Source of the DNA: Litorimonas sp046250185
GTDB taxonomy: Bacteria > Pseudomonadota > Alphaproteobacteria > Caulobacterales > Maricaulaceae
Assembly: GCF_046250185.1 (NCBI RefSeq)
Contig: NZ_CP176469.1
DNA: 64,000 nucleotides
Direction: 5' to 3' (one strand)
Below, piece after piece: positions 22,847-32,626 of this stretch (position 1 is its first letter; every line of letters begins with the position of its first letter). Under the pieces are notes generated by a model. It saw only the letters and a program-made list of their open reading frames with translations, was not told the origin of the DNA and made no database searches. The translations under genes were made by a program, and so were the position numbers.

Positions 22847-25285
22847 CTATTGGCTTTTGATTGTAACTGTCTTGGTCGGCAAGCCATTTGACGCAACACG
22901 CACGGTGATATTACCAGATTGGCGCGTAGAGCGAACAACCGCGACAACGCGACCATTGAAGGTCGTGCGGTCGCCACTTGTAAAGCTCTCGGGCTTGACC
23001 GGGTTGCCGTTACCAACGCCAGCTAAGTCGCCTGCTCCAGATACAAAGAAAGACAAAAGGGCGTCATCATTCGGGTCATAGATTTTACGACCCTGCGCAT
23101 CTACGAGCTCTGCCGTGATATAGGCCAAATCATGGCCGTCAGCATCGATCGTGTTGCGGTCAACTGTAAGCTGAACCGAGGCGGGATCGCCTGCTGTTTC
23201 CAGCGTCCACTCAGCCGCTTTCTCCCCGTTTTCATACCCAACGGCGGTCAGGACCCCCGGCGCGTAATTTACGGTAAACTCAGCTTTATATTCAGTGTCA
23301 TAACCCATAGCTTTGCGACCAACGGACTCACCATTCAGGAAAAGCTCCACATCTTCAAATTCTGAGTAGACTTCGACCTGAAGGGGTTGGCCTTCATGAC
23401 CGTCCCATGTCCAACTGGGGTGCACATCTGGGAGAACCCATTCGCGATAAGCAGGCTTAGGAAAAATATCCCGATCAGGGAGCGCTCCGCCCTCAGCCGG
23501 GTGTTTGACAAATGCGGCGATACGGGTTTTGCCCGTTTTCCACATAATTTCGCGGTAATAAGACTGCGGGCGGCGATAGCCAGTGACATCGATTTCTCCG
23601 CAATAGGCCAGATGCCAAGGATAAGGCGCAAGCTTCTCATAGCCATTGCTATAGCCCGTCCAGCCGATTGACGCTTCACCCAAATAATCAACGGATGTCC
23701 AGACAAAGTCGCCGATTACGGCCGGCAGTTTTTCGGCGTGATCCCAATATTCAAATGCGGAGGCAGAATAGGATTCAGCGCCATACATCACACGGTCAGG
23801 ATACTCGATGCTGTCACGGATATAATAATGCGGGCGATAATTATAACCTGCAATGTCGACGGCGTCGAAATAGGGCGTAATCTTCGGGCCTTCACTATTG
23901 GCAACAACAGTCACCGGCCGGGTCGGATCGAGCTCGCGAACATATTCCGCTTGCATCTTAGCCAACTTTACACCTTTGGGCGTGTTTTGCTCAGGAATTT
24001 CATTACCGATAGAATACATAATCAGGCTTGGACTGTTACGCGACGTCATGATCATGCTGCGCGTATCTGCTTTCCAATCTGCTGTGAAAAAGCGCGAATA
24101 ATCTCGCTCCATTTTCGGCACGCTCCAGGCATCGAAGGTCTCGTTAATAAACAAAAGTCCAAGGCGGTCTGCGGCTTCTAGTGTGGCTTTGCTGGCTGGA
24201 TTATGGGCGTTGCGCACACTGTTATAGCCCGCATCCTTCATCAACTCTAATTTACGAACATCAGCGCGAGTCGCCCCGGCGCCGCCAATCATGTAATTAT
24301 CATGATGAATATTTCCGCCCTTGAGCAGGATAGGATTTCCGTTCAGCAAGACACCGTTTTTTGAATCGATGGTAACGGTGCGAATACCGAAATGTTGATC
24401 GGATGTATCAATCGTCTTGCCATTCATAATTAAGGCTTGCTGAATACGATAAAGGTAAGGCGTATCTGTTGACCATAGGTTTGGACGCTCTACGTCAAAG
24501 CCTTGAGTGACGGTCAAGTCATCACTCCCGTCAAGGTTTACGGAGACCTCGTTGACACTGACGACATTTCCCTCGGCATCAATCACAGATGTCTTCAAGG
24601 TTGAATTGCCTTGTTCGCCGCGTTTATTTCGAATTGGGGTCGTGACATTGACACGGCCAGTTTCAGCCGTAGCGATAGGCGTTACAATGGTAGGGCCATA
24701 AGTTCCGATATGCACAGGATTGAGTGCCATCATAGTGACAGGACGAATAATGCCCGTGCCTGCATACCAGCGCGACGCCGGGTCTTCGTGTTGAACACGT
24801 ACTGAAAGTATGTTTTCGCCAGGCTTAACCATGCCAGTGAGGTCTGCATCAAAAGATGTGTATCCATAATTATGATTGCGAACATAGGCACCGTTCACCC
24901 ATATCTGGGAATCCATATAAACTGCCTCAAAGCGAACGATAACAATGCCGCCTGCCTGCTTTTCGCTCAGATCAATCGTGCGGCGATACCAAGCGGTCTG
25001 TCCTGGCAAATAACCAGATGCGGAGCCCGTTGCCGTATCGGGATCAAACGGTAACGAGCCATCCGGCCGATCTTCAATACCGGCGTCGTGAGGCACGGTA
25101 ACGACGCGCCAATCGGAATCATCAAACGCCTCGCGCTCTATGCCATCCGCCTCGGTCAGGGCAAAACGCCAATCATGAGACAAATCCTGTGTCAGAGTGT
25201 TGGTCGCGCCTGGTTCGGCTGCACAAGCTGTCAGGCTAGTGCAGGCAAATATGAGCGCCACAAAAAAAGTACGAAAAACAGTCAT
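22847..25285 (-). CDS. GH2 family glycosidase (beta-galactosidase-like) lipoprotein
   Basis: An 812-residue GH2 enzyme with a lipoprotein signal (lipobox LTAC, C21). Order: sugar-binding domain (about 30-190, with WYRRTIDL and IWVNGAYV), immunoglobulin-like domain, then TIM barrel (KGGNIHHDN, NSVRNAHNP). The acid/base is E429 in SIGNEI and the nucleophile E504 in YGAESYS. C-terminal beta domains include VELFLNGESVG, as in BgaA-type galactosidases. Activity could be beta-galactosidase or a related exo-glycosidase, such as one releasing arabinopyranose. That choice is not resolvable here. It lies 53 bases after the TonB receptor gene and forms an uptake-and-cleavage unit with it. Confidence 0.9.
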   Translation of the reverse strand: MTVFRTFFVALIFACTSLTACAAEPGATNTLTQDLSHDWRFALTEADGIEREAFDDSDWRVVTVPHDAGIEDRPDGSLPFDPDTATGSASGYLPGQTAWYRRTIDLSEKQAGGIVIVRFEAVYMDSQIWVNGAYVRNHNYGYTSFDADLTGMVKPGENILSVRVQHEDPASRWYAGTGIIRPVTMMALNPVHIGTYGPTIVTPIATAETGRVNVTTPIRNKRGEQGNSTLKTSVIDAEGNVVSVNEVSVNLDGSDDLTVTQGFDVERPNLWSTDTPYLYRIQQALIMNGKTIDTSDQHFGIRTVTIDSKNGVLLNGNPILLKGGNIHHDNYMIGGAGATRADVRKLELMKDAGYNSVRNAHNPASKATLEAADRLGLLFINETFDAWSVPKMERDYSRFFTADWKADTRSMIMTSRNSPSLIMYSIGNEIPEQNTPKGVKLAKMQAEYVRELDPTRPVTVVANSEGPKITPYFDAVDIAGYNYRPHYYIRDSIEYPDRVMYGAESYSASAFEYWDHAEKLPAVIGDFVWTSVDYLGEASIGWTGYSNGYEKLAPYPWHLAYCGEIDVTGYRRPQSYYREIMWKTGKTRIAAFVKHPAEGGALPDRDIFPKPAYREWVLPDVHPSWTWDGHEGQPLQVEVYSEFEDVELFLNGESVGRKAMGYDTEYKAEFTVNYAPGVLTAVGYENGEKAAEWTLETAGDPASVQLTVDRNTIDADGHDLAYITAELVDAQGRKIYDPNDDALLSFFVSGAGDLAGVGNGNPVKPESFTSGDRTTFNGRVVAVVRSTRQSGNITVRVASNGLPTKTVTIKSQ

Positions 25286-25338
25286 AATTTCAGTTCCGAT
25301 AGTTCAGATAAAGTTAAACGCGGTGCAGATATTGCGTT

Positions 25339-28053
25339 CTAAAATTGGTACCGAATACCACCAAAGAAGCTGCGACCTTGCGGTGTTGTGCGATAAAGCT
25401 GATTGATGTTCGGTGACGTTTGCTGGTCCACGCCGAGTTCGCCGTAGTCTTGACTTTCCTCCAACAGATTGCTTCCCGATAGTGTTAGTAGAACATTTTC
25501 GGTGAGTTCGTATCCGAGGCTCGCGCTCAATAATTGGAAAGGGCGACGAAGGAAGCGGTCATCTCCATCACGTTGCGGGGACGCGCCTTGGCCATAATAA
25601 TTGATCGACGCAGTGAAGCGGTCATCATCGTAAAACGCACCCAAATTGAAGGTTTCCTCGACCATGAATAATGGAATAGAAAAGCTTTCAAAATCAGGTG
25701 ATGGGTTGAAGTCCTGCTGCAACCCAATATCGATGGTCGTGTAGTTTCCATATATTGTGATATTTTCAAGCAGTCCCGGTAGCATTGAAAGTTCATAGCT
25801 CGCACTAAACTCTAGGCCTTTCACAACACCACCCGCAGACTCCGCTTTTTCAGGTACAACAACAAATGCTGGCTGCCGACCGCCTGGGTTAATATTGGCC
25901 GTGCCACCCTGCTGATAGAAGGCATCAATATCTTTATAGAAACCCGCAACCGCAAAATAGCTGCCAGGGGATGGGTAATATTCGAGGGACACATCGAGTT
26001 GATCAGACTCTAGCGGTTCCAGTTCAGGATTACCGCGCGAGCCGATGATTGGGTTACCCAAATCAATCGGTCCGACATTGACATTGGCCGATGCACGAAG
26101 CTCGAGAAAATCTGGGCGAATGATTGTTTTTGCAACGCTTGTCCGCAAAATAACATCTTCCGTGAGGTTGAAGGCCGCATTCAGCGATGGAAGAACGTTG
26201 GTGTAGTCGTTCTCAATCTCGACAGGCACAAATGTTGAATTTGGATCGCCAACGACTTCGTTCGTATCTGGATCGATAATAAAGTCGACTTGAGCACCAC
26301 GGCTTTTAACCGTGGTTGAGATACCCCGAACACCGAAGTTGCCGCTAAATGGAATCGGCCCCATGTCCCCGGCAAAATCAGCGCGGAAATAAATGGCCGA
26401 CGTGGCCTCTGATAGATCGTAGGATGATCCCAAATCGGCTGCGTCTTGCACATTTTCGGGCTGAGGCCCAAACGCATCGACGGCTGCAAATGCGTCAAAA
26501 TATAGAAAATCATTCGTGATGTTGGAATCATAGCTGCCATAGAGGTCCTCGAATGGGAATGGCGCAAGCAAGTCGGCGACCGAGACACCGCCCTCTGGTG
26601 GCGTGAGGTTTTGGTTGTTGATATTCGTCGTTTTGGTGCGTTCCGCATAGCGACCCCCAAAACGGAAACCTGTGATGAAGCTGTTATCAAAGCGGCGCTC
26701 CACATCAAATTTTGCACTCTTAAGTTCTTCCAGCGACACTTCGTTGGCCGCCAAAATAATGAAGCTGACGTCCTGTCCTGTCGGATCCGTCACATCAATA
26801 TCATTGATTGTCAGATTGGGAGCCGTATCCCCTCCAGCAAAATCGACAGTGACGTCTTGGGAGAAGAAATTATTGCTGATCCCAGCAAATGGGAAAACAT
26901 ATGTACGGGGCGCACGAGAGTAAGCGACATCCGCATTGATGCTCCAATCATCGGATTGGTAGTCCGCATTAAGGCCAAAATTATATGTTTTGTCGCGCGC
27001 CTTTTGCGCACCAGAATAGACTTCAATGCCTACAGAGTCGCTCGTAAAGCCAGCGAGAGTGCCATTCGGCTGACGTGTGCCTGTCACGTCGGCATCAAAG
27101 AAAATATTATAATTTAAAAACGGAGAAGGCCCATCCGTTTTAAAGCTCGACGCCAAAGCATCGAAAGTCAGATTGAGCCGATCTGTTGCGCGCCACTGGA
27201 TGCTGCCAAACACAGCATCACGTTTGTTAATATCAGCCGACGGTTCAGATTTGATATAGTAAGGCGCGGGAATAATGCTGCCATCCGCTTCGTCAACAAC
27301 GCCAAAACCAAAGTCACCGCCCACGCCGTCACCATCAAAATCGGAAATTGTATAGGCGCCGGGGGTCAAACGCTGAGCCGTAAGTGTCTCTCTAAGTGTG
27401 GAAACACCTAACATCACACCAATCGTATCATCCGCGAATTTGCGCGAGATGACAGCCGAACCGCGACTGCCAAGCCCGTTGTCACCCACCAAGCTCTTCG
27501 ATAACGGCGTATAAATGGCTTCCGCTCGAACCGCGCCGTAATTCCCTAAATCCAAAGGACGGAAGGTCGAAATGTCGATGCTGCCACCAACGCCCCCTTC
27601 AGTTTGATCAGCAGAGGCGGACTTTTGAATAACCGCTTTACCGACGACTTCGGAAGGATAGAGATCCAAATTGACAGACCGACTCCCAAACGATGAGGCG
27701 ACTTGGCGGTCATTTACCTGAGTTAGCGTAAATGCGCCGCCCAAACCACGAAGGGAAATTTGGTTAGAACGACCTTTATCATTATTGCCGTTTACGCCGA
27801 CCAAGCGCTGCACCGCATCGGCGATATTGCGCTCTGGCAGTTGTCCGATATCCTCTGCATTCAGAACTTCAGAGACACTGTCTGCGAGTTCTTTTGTTCG
27901 AATCGCAGAACGTTGAGTTTCGCGAACGCCAGTTACGATTATGGTGTCGGTTTCCGCGACATCACCCTCGGATGTTTGAGCATATGCTGTGTTACCAAAG
28001 CCCATCAAAGATAGAAGGCTAGTACCTACAAGCAATCTTGTCATATTTCTCAT
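25339..28053 (-). CDS. TonB-dependent receptor for a saccharide
   Basis: A 904-residue outer-membrane receptor. The signal peptide ends at AYA-Q. The TonB-box region TDTIIVTGVRETQRSAI is followed by a plug domain (ELADSVSEVLNAEDIGQLPERNIADAVQRL, written here only to show the IGQLPE signature). The long 22-stranded barrel ends in the terminal phenylalanine of GGIRYQF. It belongs to the TIGR01782-like group often linked to sugars in alphaproteobacteria. It is divergent from the FadR-type regulator, with an operator-like sequence between them, and leads the glycosidase operon. Uptake of galactose/arabinose-containing oligosaccharides is inferred from neighbours. Confidence 0.92.
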   Translation of the reverse strand: MRNMTRLLVGTSLLSLMGFGNTAYAQTSEGDVAETDTIIVTGVRETQRSAIRTKELADSVSEVLNAEDIGQLPERNIADAVQRLVGVNGNNDKGRSNQISLRGLGGAFTLTQVNDRQVASSFGSRSVNLDLYPSEVVGKAVIQKSASADQTEGGVGGSIDISTFRPLDLGNYGAVRAEAIYTPLSKSLVGDNGLGSRGSAVISRKFADDTIGVMLGVSTLRETLTAQRLTPGAYTISDFDGDGVGGDFGFGVVDEADGSIIPAPYYIKSEPSADINKRDAVFGSIQWRATDRLNLTFDALASSFKTDGPSPFLNYNIFFDADVTGTRQPNGTLAGFTSDSVGIEVYSGAQKARDKTYNFGLNADYQSDDWSINADVAYSRAPRTYVFPFAGISNNFFSQDVTVDFAGGDTAPNLTINDIDVTDPTGQDVSFIILAANEVSLEELKSAKFDVERRFDNSFITGFRFGGRYAERTKTTNINNQNLTPPEGGVSVADLLAPFPFEDLYGSYDSNITNDFLYFDAFAAVDAFGPQPENVQDAADLGSSYDLSEATSAIYFRADFAGDMGPIPFSGNFGVRGISTTVKSRGAQVDFIIDPDTNEVVGDPNSTFVPVEIENDYTNVLPSLNAAFNLTEDVILRTSVAKTIIRPDFLELRASANVNVGPIDLGNPIIGSRGNPELEPLESDQLDVSLEYYPSPGSYFAVAGFYKDIDAFYQQGGTANINPGGRQPAFVVVPEKAESAGGVVKGLEFSASYELSMLPGLLENITIYGNYTTIDIGLQQDFNPSPDFESFSIPLFMVEETFNLGAFYDDDRFTASINYYGQGASPQRDGDDRFLRRPFQLLSASLGYELTENVLLTLSGSNLLEESQDYGELGVDQQTSPNINQLYRTTPQGRSFFGGIRYQF

Positions 28054-28132
28054 TTTATTCTCCCCTCAAAGCCCATGTGAGCTTCGGATTTGTTGTGAAT
28101 CTTGCTATACGCAGACAATTACAGTTTTTATT

Positions 28133-28145
28133 ACTCATACAAATA
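28133..28145 (+). promoter_or_regulatory. Operator-like site A (TonB receptor / regulator promoter)
   Basis: ACTCATACAAATA lies in the gap between the divergent TonB-receptor operon and the FadR-type regulator gene. The same 13 bases occur ahead of the semialdehyde dehydrogenase and dehydratase/transporter genes. Three identical copies in promoter regions of one pathway imply a shared regulator, probably the adjacent one. Confidence 0.65.
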
Positions 28146-28160
28146 GGGGGAATAAGCAAG

Positions 28161-28922
28161 GTGTCAAGCCAAGATAAAGGTAGTTTGGAAAAATTTGCAC
28201 AGATAGCCGCGCAGACAGATAGCAGTGCAGCGCCTAAAAGCCGCCGCTTGCACGGTCACGCGGCCCATCAACTGGGTAAAGCGATTGTTTCAGGCGTTTT
28301 CTTGCCAGGCGAAAAACTGCCGGGTGAGATAGAAGGGTCGGACGCTTTGGGGATATCACGCACCGCCTACCGAGAGGCGACTCGCATGCTAACCGCCAAA
28401 GGAATGTTAGTGAGTAGGCCGAAAATTGGCACGCTTGTCTGCCCGCGTGATGGCTGGAACTTGCTAGACCCTGACATATTATCGTGGTTCTTCCAAAGCG
28501 ACCCCAGCGAAGACTTTATCCGCGATCTTTTCGAACTCCGAATGATTGTAGAGCCTGCCGCAGCGGGACTTGCGGCCCTTAAACGGACGGATGAGCAACT
28601 TGAGGAGATGACACAATCGCTCAATGATATGGAAAAATATACGTTAGCAACCGAAGAAGGACGCAGCGCAGATCGGAATTTTCACGACATTATACTGGCC
28701 GCCACGAATAACGAGGTTCTGATATCTCTATCGAGCGGAATTGGCGCGGCGGTCCGTTGGACAACAATATATAAACAAAGAGAAACCACCCTGCCCCGCG
28801 ATCCCATTCCCGATCACCGCCGTGTCTTAGACGCCATTGCCGCGAAAGATAGTGAAGGCGCAAAAAGCGCTTGCATTACGCTCCTATTGCTGGCCCATGA
28901 AGACACGAAATTGTCTATGTAG
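28161..28922 (+). CDS. GntR family (FadR subfamily) transcriptional regulator
   Basis: A 253-residue regulator. The winged helix-turn-helix (residues about 25-100) shows GKAIVSGVFLPGEKLPGE and LGISRTAYREATRMLTAKGMLVSRPKIGT. The C-terminal FCD ligand domain shows LFELRMIVEPAAAGLAA, DRNFHDIIL and PDHRRVLDAIAAKD, with histidines that usually bind a metal and a sugar-acid ligand. The frame is open from 28038, but the GTG at 28161 is preferred because GGGGGA lies upstream and the leading 41 residues overlap the receptor promoter. It probably represses the surrounding sugar genes through the ACTCATACAAATA sites. Confidence 0.88.
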   Translation: MSSQDKGSLEKFAQIAAQTDSSAAPKSRRLHGHAAHQLGKAIVSGVFLPGEKLPGEIEGSDALGISRTAYREATRMLTAKGMLVSRPKIGTLVCPRDGWNLLDPDILSWFFQSDPSEDFIRDLFELRMIVEPAAAGLAALKRTDEQLEEMTQSLNDMEKYTLATEEGRSADRNFHDIILAATNNEVLISLSSGIGAAVRWTTIYKQRETTLPRDPIPDHRRVLDAIAAKDSEGAKSACITLLLLAHEDTKLSM

Positions 28923-28988
28923 GAAAAAATAGGCTTAAATTTTATACAATAATTGGTACGTCAAAGACAAAATAGGCTTGTCATAGCC

Positions 28989-29029
28989 CTTATATACTCA
29001 TACAAATATAGTCTGTGTGAGTATATAAG
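28989..29029 (+). promoter_or_regulatory. Operator-like site B with long inverted repeat
   Basis: The arms are CTTATATACTCATACA (28989-29004) and TGTGTGAGTATATAAG (29014-29029), a 16-bp inverted repeat with one mismatch and a 9-base spacer. It contains the 13-base motif at 28996-29008. The right arm reaches the Shine-Dalgarno AAGG, 9 bases before the ATG of the dehydrogenase gene. Regulator binding here would block transcription start or early elongation. Confidence 0.65.
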
Positions 29030-29038
29030 GATTCAACA

Positions 29039-30622
29039 ATGTCCCATTTTGACGGTTCAATTTTAATTGGCCAAAAGGCGATCTCCTCTGCCGAAACTTT
29101 TAAAGGGTATGACGCCGAAAGCGGTGATGCGCTACCGACGGCATTCAGCGAAAGCACTATTGCCCATGTTACGCAAGCCGGCGGGCTCGCAGCGTCGGTT
29201 GCCACAGTTTACCGCATGATAGAACGACATGAGCGTGCCCAATTTTTAGAAGCGATCGGTCAAGAGATTTTGGATCTCGGGGACGCCTTAGTAGTGCGCG
29301 CCTGTCAGGAAACGGGCCTTCCAGAAGGCCGCATACAGGGTGAGCGCGGACGCACCATCGGGCAGCTCGGCCTATTTGCTAATATTGTACGTAAGGGCGA
29401 ATGGATGGGGGTGACCGTTGATCCGGCCATGCCCAACCGAACGCCTGCGCCCAAGCCTGATTTGCGTATGCAGAATATTGCTTTGGGTCCGGTCGCGGTC
29501 TTTGGGGCGAGTAACTTTCCTTTGGCTTTCTCAATCGCGGGCGGTGATACCGCGTCGGCATTGGCAGCCGGTTGTCCCGTGATTGTAAAGGGGCACCCTG
29601 CCCATCCTGGAACGGGTGAAATGGTCGCGCGCGCCATTCTGCGTGCCGCCAAAAAATGTGGCATGCCTGATGGCGTATTTTCCTATTTGCCAGGCACGTC
29701 CCATAGCTTGGGCGGCGCTTTGGTCGCTGACGACCATATCAAAGCTGTGGGTTTCACAGGCTCCCGAGGGGGTGGTGTGGCTCTGATGGATATCGCGGCG
29801 AAACGCGACGTCCCCATTCCTGTCTATGCCGAAATGAGCAGCATTAACCCAGTTTACCTCATGCCCGGCGCCTTATCCGAAGCCGCTGAAGAGCTTGGCG
29901 CGCAATTTGTCGGCTCTTTGATGATGGGCGCGGGACAGTTTTGCACAAATCCCGGATTGCTCGTCGGTATTGCCGGTGACGATTTGGATGTATTTATTAG
30001 TGCTGCCGCTAAAACCCTCTCAGAACAGAGTCCATCGACAATGCTGACGTCTGGCATCGCGCAGGCCTATAGTTCTGCCTGCGATATCCTGAGCGGCATG
30101 AGCGCTGCGAGCGTGGTCGGTCGTAGTAAACCGAGCAGCGGCAAAAATGATCCGCAAGCGGTATTGTTCAAATGCTCGGCAGCAGATTTTATCGCAACAC
30201 CGCAATTATCAACTGAAATGTTCGGCTCGGCCTCTGTTATCATTGCGTGTAAAGACATCAGCGAAATGCACGCCGTCACACGCGCCTTAGAAGGTCAGTT
30301 GACTGCGACCCTTCACATTAGTGATGCGGATATAGATGCCGCGAAAGCGCTGCTCCCTTTGCTGGAAAACAAGGTCGGGCGCATTTTGGTCGGGGGATGG
30401 CCTACTGGCGTTGAAGTGACTCATGCTATGGTGCACGGCGGGCCGTTCCCGGCGACATCTGATGGTCGGTCCACATCCGTCGGCAGCCGAGCCATTGAAA
30501 GGTTCCTGCGCCCCGTCAGCTATCAAAACTTCCCAACAGCGCTGTTACCGACCGCATTACGCCCCAGCAATCCCTTTGCTATCTCGCGACGCGTCGACGG
30601 CAAGATCACAGAGGTAAAATAA
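29039..30622 (+). CDS. Alpha-ketoglutaric semialdehyde (2,5-dioxovalerate) dehydrogenase
   Basis: A 527-residue NAD(P)-dependent aldehyde dehydrogenase of the KGSADH subfamily. It oxidises 2-oxoglutarate semialdehyde to 2-oxoglutarate, the last step of non-phosphorylative pentose and hexarate routes. Catalytic residues seen are N159 (GASNFP), E265 (VYAEMSSINP) and C302 (GAGQFCTNPG); the FCTNPG context is typical of this subfamily. It is the first gene of a plus-strand operon with an AraD1 protein (overlap TAATG) and a sugar dehydrogenase. Operator-like site B lies directly upstream. Confidence 0.92.
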   Translation: MSHFDGSILIGQKAISSAETFKGYDAESGDALPTAFSESTIAHVTQAGGLAASVATVYRMIERHERAQFLEAIGQEILDLGDALVVRACQETGLPEGRIQGERGRTIGQLGLFANIVRKGEWMGVTVDPAMPNRTPAPKPDLRMQNIALGPVAVFGASNFPLAFSIAGGDTASALAAGCPVIVKGHPAHPGTGEMVARAILRAAKKCGMPDGVFSYLPGTSHSLGGALVADDHIKAVGFTGSRGGGVALMDIAAKRDVPIPVYAEMSSINPVYLMPGALSEAAEELGAQFVGSLMMGAGQFCTNPGLLVGIAGDDLDVFISAAAKTLSEQSPSTMLTSGIAQAYSSACDILSGMSAASVVGRSKPSSGKNDPQAVLFKCSAADFIATPQLSTEMFGSASVIIACKDISEMHAVTRALEGQLTATLHISDADIDAAKALLPLLENKVGRILVGGWPTGVEVTHAMVHGGPFPATSDGRSTSVGSRAIERFLRPVSYQNFPTALLPTALRPSNPFAISRRVDGKITEVK

Positions 30623-31617
30623 TGACCCAGTCTCTTGTTCAGTACACAGATATATCGGGTGAAGCCTGCATCGCATTTATCGATGATGATGATACGGCGC
30701 GTCAGGTGATGGGTTACAATTCGACCTACGATCTGGCCTGTGCTGCCATTCGCGATCACGCGGCCTTGCGGGATTTCATTATGCAAACTGGCCTTGGCGA
30801 GAGCGTGGATTTACAAACAGCAGAAAAAGACGGACGCCTAGCATTGCCGATTGAGCATAAAGATCCGGCACATGTCTACCTCACGGGCACGGGTCTAACC
30901 CATTTAGGCTCTGCGGAGGGCCGCGATAAAATGCACCAATCAACCTTAAACGCCGAGAGTCAAACCGATTCTATGAAGATGTTTCTGATGGGTGTGGAGC
31001 ACGGCAAAGCGGATACAGATGATATCCACGCACAACCCGAATGGTTTTACAAAGGCAATGGTGACGCTATGGTTGCCAGCCGCCAACCTCTGCCCTATCC
31101 GCATTTTGCGAAAGACGCGGGCGAAGAACCCGAGATTGCTGGAATCTATATTATTGACGATGCGGGCAATCCTGTGCGGCTTGGCTTTGCGCTCGCAAAT
31201 GAGTTTTCAGATCATGTGGTCGAGAAACATAATTATCTCTGGCTTGCCCATTCCAAATTGCGCCATGCCGCTTTGGGCCCAGAGATTATGCTCGGTGATT
31301 TACCGACCAATATGCAGGGCAAAAGCAAAATTATCAGAGACGGAATCGCGATATGGGAAAAGGACTTTCTAACCGGTGAGGATAATATGTCCCACAGTGT
31401 CAAAAACCTCGAAGACCATCATTTCAAATATGACCAGTTCTGCCGACCCGGCGATATACATATTCACTTCTTTGGCACAGCGACGCTCTCTTTCGCGGAA
31501 GGCTTCAAGAGTCAGGACGGCGACGTTTTTGAGATCTCTGCTCCGCCATTTCGCTTCCCAGTCAGTAACGCTATGAAGCGTTCTTCGCCTCGCAAAGTAA
31601 GAGTGCGGTTATTATGA
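30622..31617 (+). CDS. araD1: AraD1 family protein (FAH fold), likely 2-keto-3-deoxypentonate dehydratase
   Basis: A 331-residue fumarylacetoacetate-hydrolase-fold protein of the AraD1/GguC type. Recognisable segments are LPIEHKDPAHVYLTGTGLTH, PEWFYKGNG, EEPEIAGIYIIDD and GDIHIHFFGTATLSFAEGF. In non-phosphorylative pentose catabolism, FAH-superfamily dehydratases convert 2-keto-3-deoxypentonate to 2-oxoglutarate semialdehyde, which is the substrate of the enzyme encoded just upstream. The overlap of stop and start (TAATG) implies coupled translation with that enzyme. The role is inferred from family and context; AraD1 members have not all been shown to have this activity. Confidence 0.85.
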   Translation: MTQSLVQYTDISGEACIAFIDDDDTARQVMGYNSTYDLACAAIRDHAALRDFIMQTGLGESVDLQTAEKDGRLALPIEHKDPAHVYLTGTGLTHLGSAEGRDKMHQSTLNAESQTDSMKMFLMGVEHGKADTDDIHAQPEWFYKGNGDAMVASRQPLPYPHFAKDAGEEPEIAGIYIIDDAGNPVRLGFALANEFSDHVVEKHNYLWLAHSKLRHAALGPEIMLGDLPTNMQGKSKIIRDGIAIWEKDFLTGEDNMSHSVKNLEDHHFKYDQFCRPGDIHIHFFGTATLSFAEGFKSQDGDVFEISAPPFRFPVSNAMKRSSPRKVRVRLL

Positions 31618-32537
31618 TAGAGCCCATCAAAATAGCCGTAGCAGGGATCGGCAAAATCGCAACGGACCAGCACTTGCCGCGTATCGCCGCCAGTCCACTG
31701 TTTGAATTAGCGGCGACAATATCGCGTCATGATCCAAATCTTAGCGTACCAACATACAGCAATGTCAGCGATATGCTCACTGCACAGCCTGAAATTCAAG
31801 CTGTCTCCTTTTGTACACCGCCGCAGGGCCGGTATGATCCTGTGCGTGAAGTCCTCATGTCAGGGCGTCACGTCATGCTAGAAAAGCCTCCAGGCGTTAC
31901 CATTGGCGAGGTCGACTGTTTTGCCCGTGTGGCGAAACGCGAAGGCGTCAGTCTTTTTACCACATGGCATTCCAAATATGCGCCTGCCGTGCGGCCGACC
32001 CGCGCATGGCTCGAAAATGTGACCTTAAAAAATGTCATTGTAAATTGGAAAGAAGATGTCCGCCAATGGCACCCTGGCCAAGATTGGATATGGGAACTGG
32101 GCGGCATGGGGATATTTGATCCTGGCGTGAATGCCCTTTCACTTTTGACGGCCCTTTTTGACAAAACAATTCGTGTGCAAAAAGCCGATTTGGTGTTTCC
32201 TGAAAATAAAGACGGTCCGATTGCTGCGTCTTTAAAAATGTCAGTAGGTAAGAATGTCCCGGTGACGGCAGAATTTGATTGGCGTCATACAGGTGTTCAA
32301 ACGTGGGAGATTATTTTAGAGAGTGACCAAGGCACGCGACGCCTCGCGGGCGGGGACGCAAGTGTTTCCCCCGACTGTGAAATCGGCCGACTCGACCTCG
32401 AATATCAAGATATTTATCAGATCTTCGCCAAGCTTATCCAGTCAGGGCAGAGTGAGGTGGATAAGAAGCCCCTTCGCCTTGTCGCGGATTGCTTTATGAT
32501 CGGCAAACGCGAAACGACTGACCCTTATTTTGACTAA
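31614..32537 (+). CDS. Gfo/Idh-type D-galactose / L-arabinose 1-dehydrogenase
   Basis: A 307-residue Gfo/Idh/MocA oxidoreductase. The Rossmann motif is VAGIGKIA (9-16), EKPPG is at 90-94 (catalytic lysine K91), and TWHSKYAPAV and WIWELGGMGIFDPGVNALS match the galactose 1-dehydrogenase/L-arabinose 1-dehydrogenase group. It would oxidise the free sugar to its lactone, the first step of the pathway. It overlaps the end of the AraD1 gene by 4 bases (ATGA) and ends the plus-strand operon, facing the dehydratase gene across a shared terminator. Whether arabinose or galactose is the true substrate is open. Confidence 0.88.
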   Translation: MIEPIKIAVAGIGKIATDQHLPRIAASPLFELAATISRHDPNLSVPTYSNVSDMLTAQPEIQAVSFCTPPQGRYDPVREVLMSGRHVMLEKPPGVTIGEVDCFARVAKREGVSLFTTWHSKYAPAVRPTRAWLENVTLKNVIVNWKEDVRQWHPGQDWIWELGGMGIFDPGVNALSLLTALFDKTIRVQKADLVFPENKDGPIAASLKMSVGKNVPVTAEFDWRHTGVQTWEIILESDQGTRRLAGGDASVSPDCEIGRLDLEYQDIYQIFAKLIQSGQSEVDKKPLRLVADCFMIGKRETTDPYFD

Positions 32538-32559
32538 CAATTCAGATTTATTAAAATTG

Positions 32560-32594
32560 AAAAGGCTGCTGAGACACCCTCTCAACAGCCTTTT
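32560..32594. terminator. Bidirectional intrinsic terminator
   Basis: AAAAGGCTG (32560-32568) pairs with CAGCCTTTT (32586-32594). An inner GAGA/TCTC stem adds to it, with A and T tracts on both sides. It lies between the convergent sugar dehydrogenase and sugar-acid dehydratase genes and can serve both. Confidence 0.85.
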
Positions 32595-32626
32595 ATTGAC
32601 CCAGAATCGAATTTAAAATTCAAGCC

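Noticed and set aside
28038..28160. Longer N terminus of the GntR regulator.
   Set aside because: It covers the receptor promoter and operator-like site A and resembles no regulator N terminus. The GTG at 28161 is better supported.
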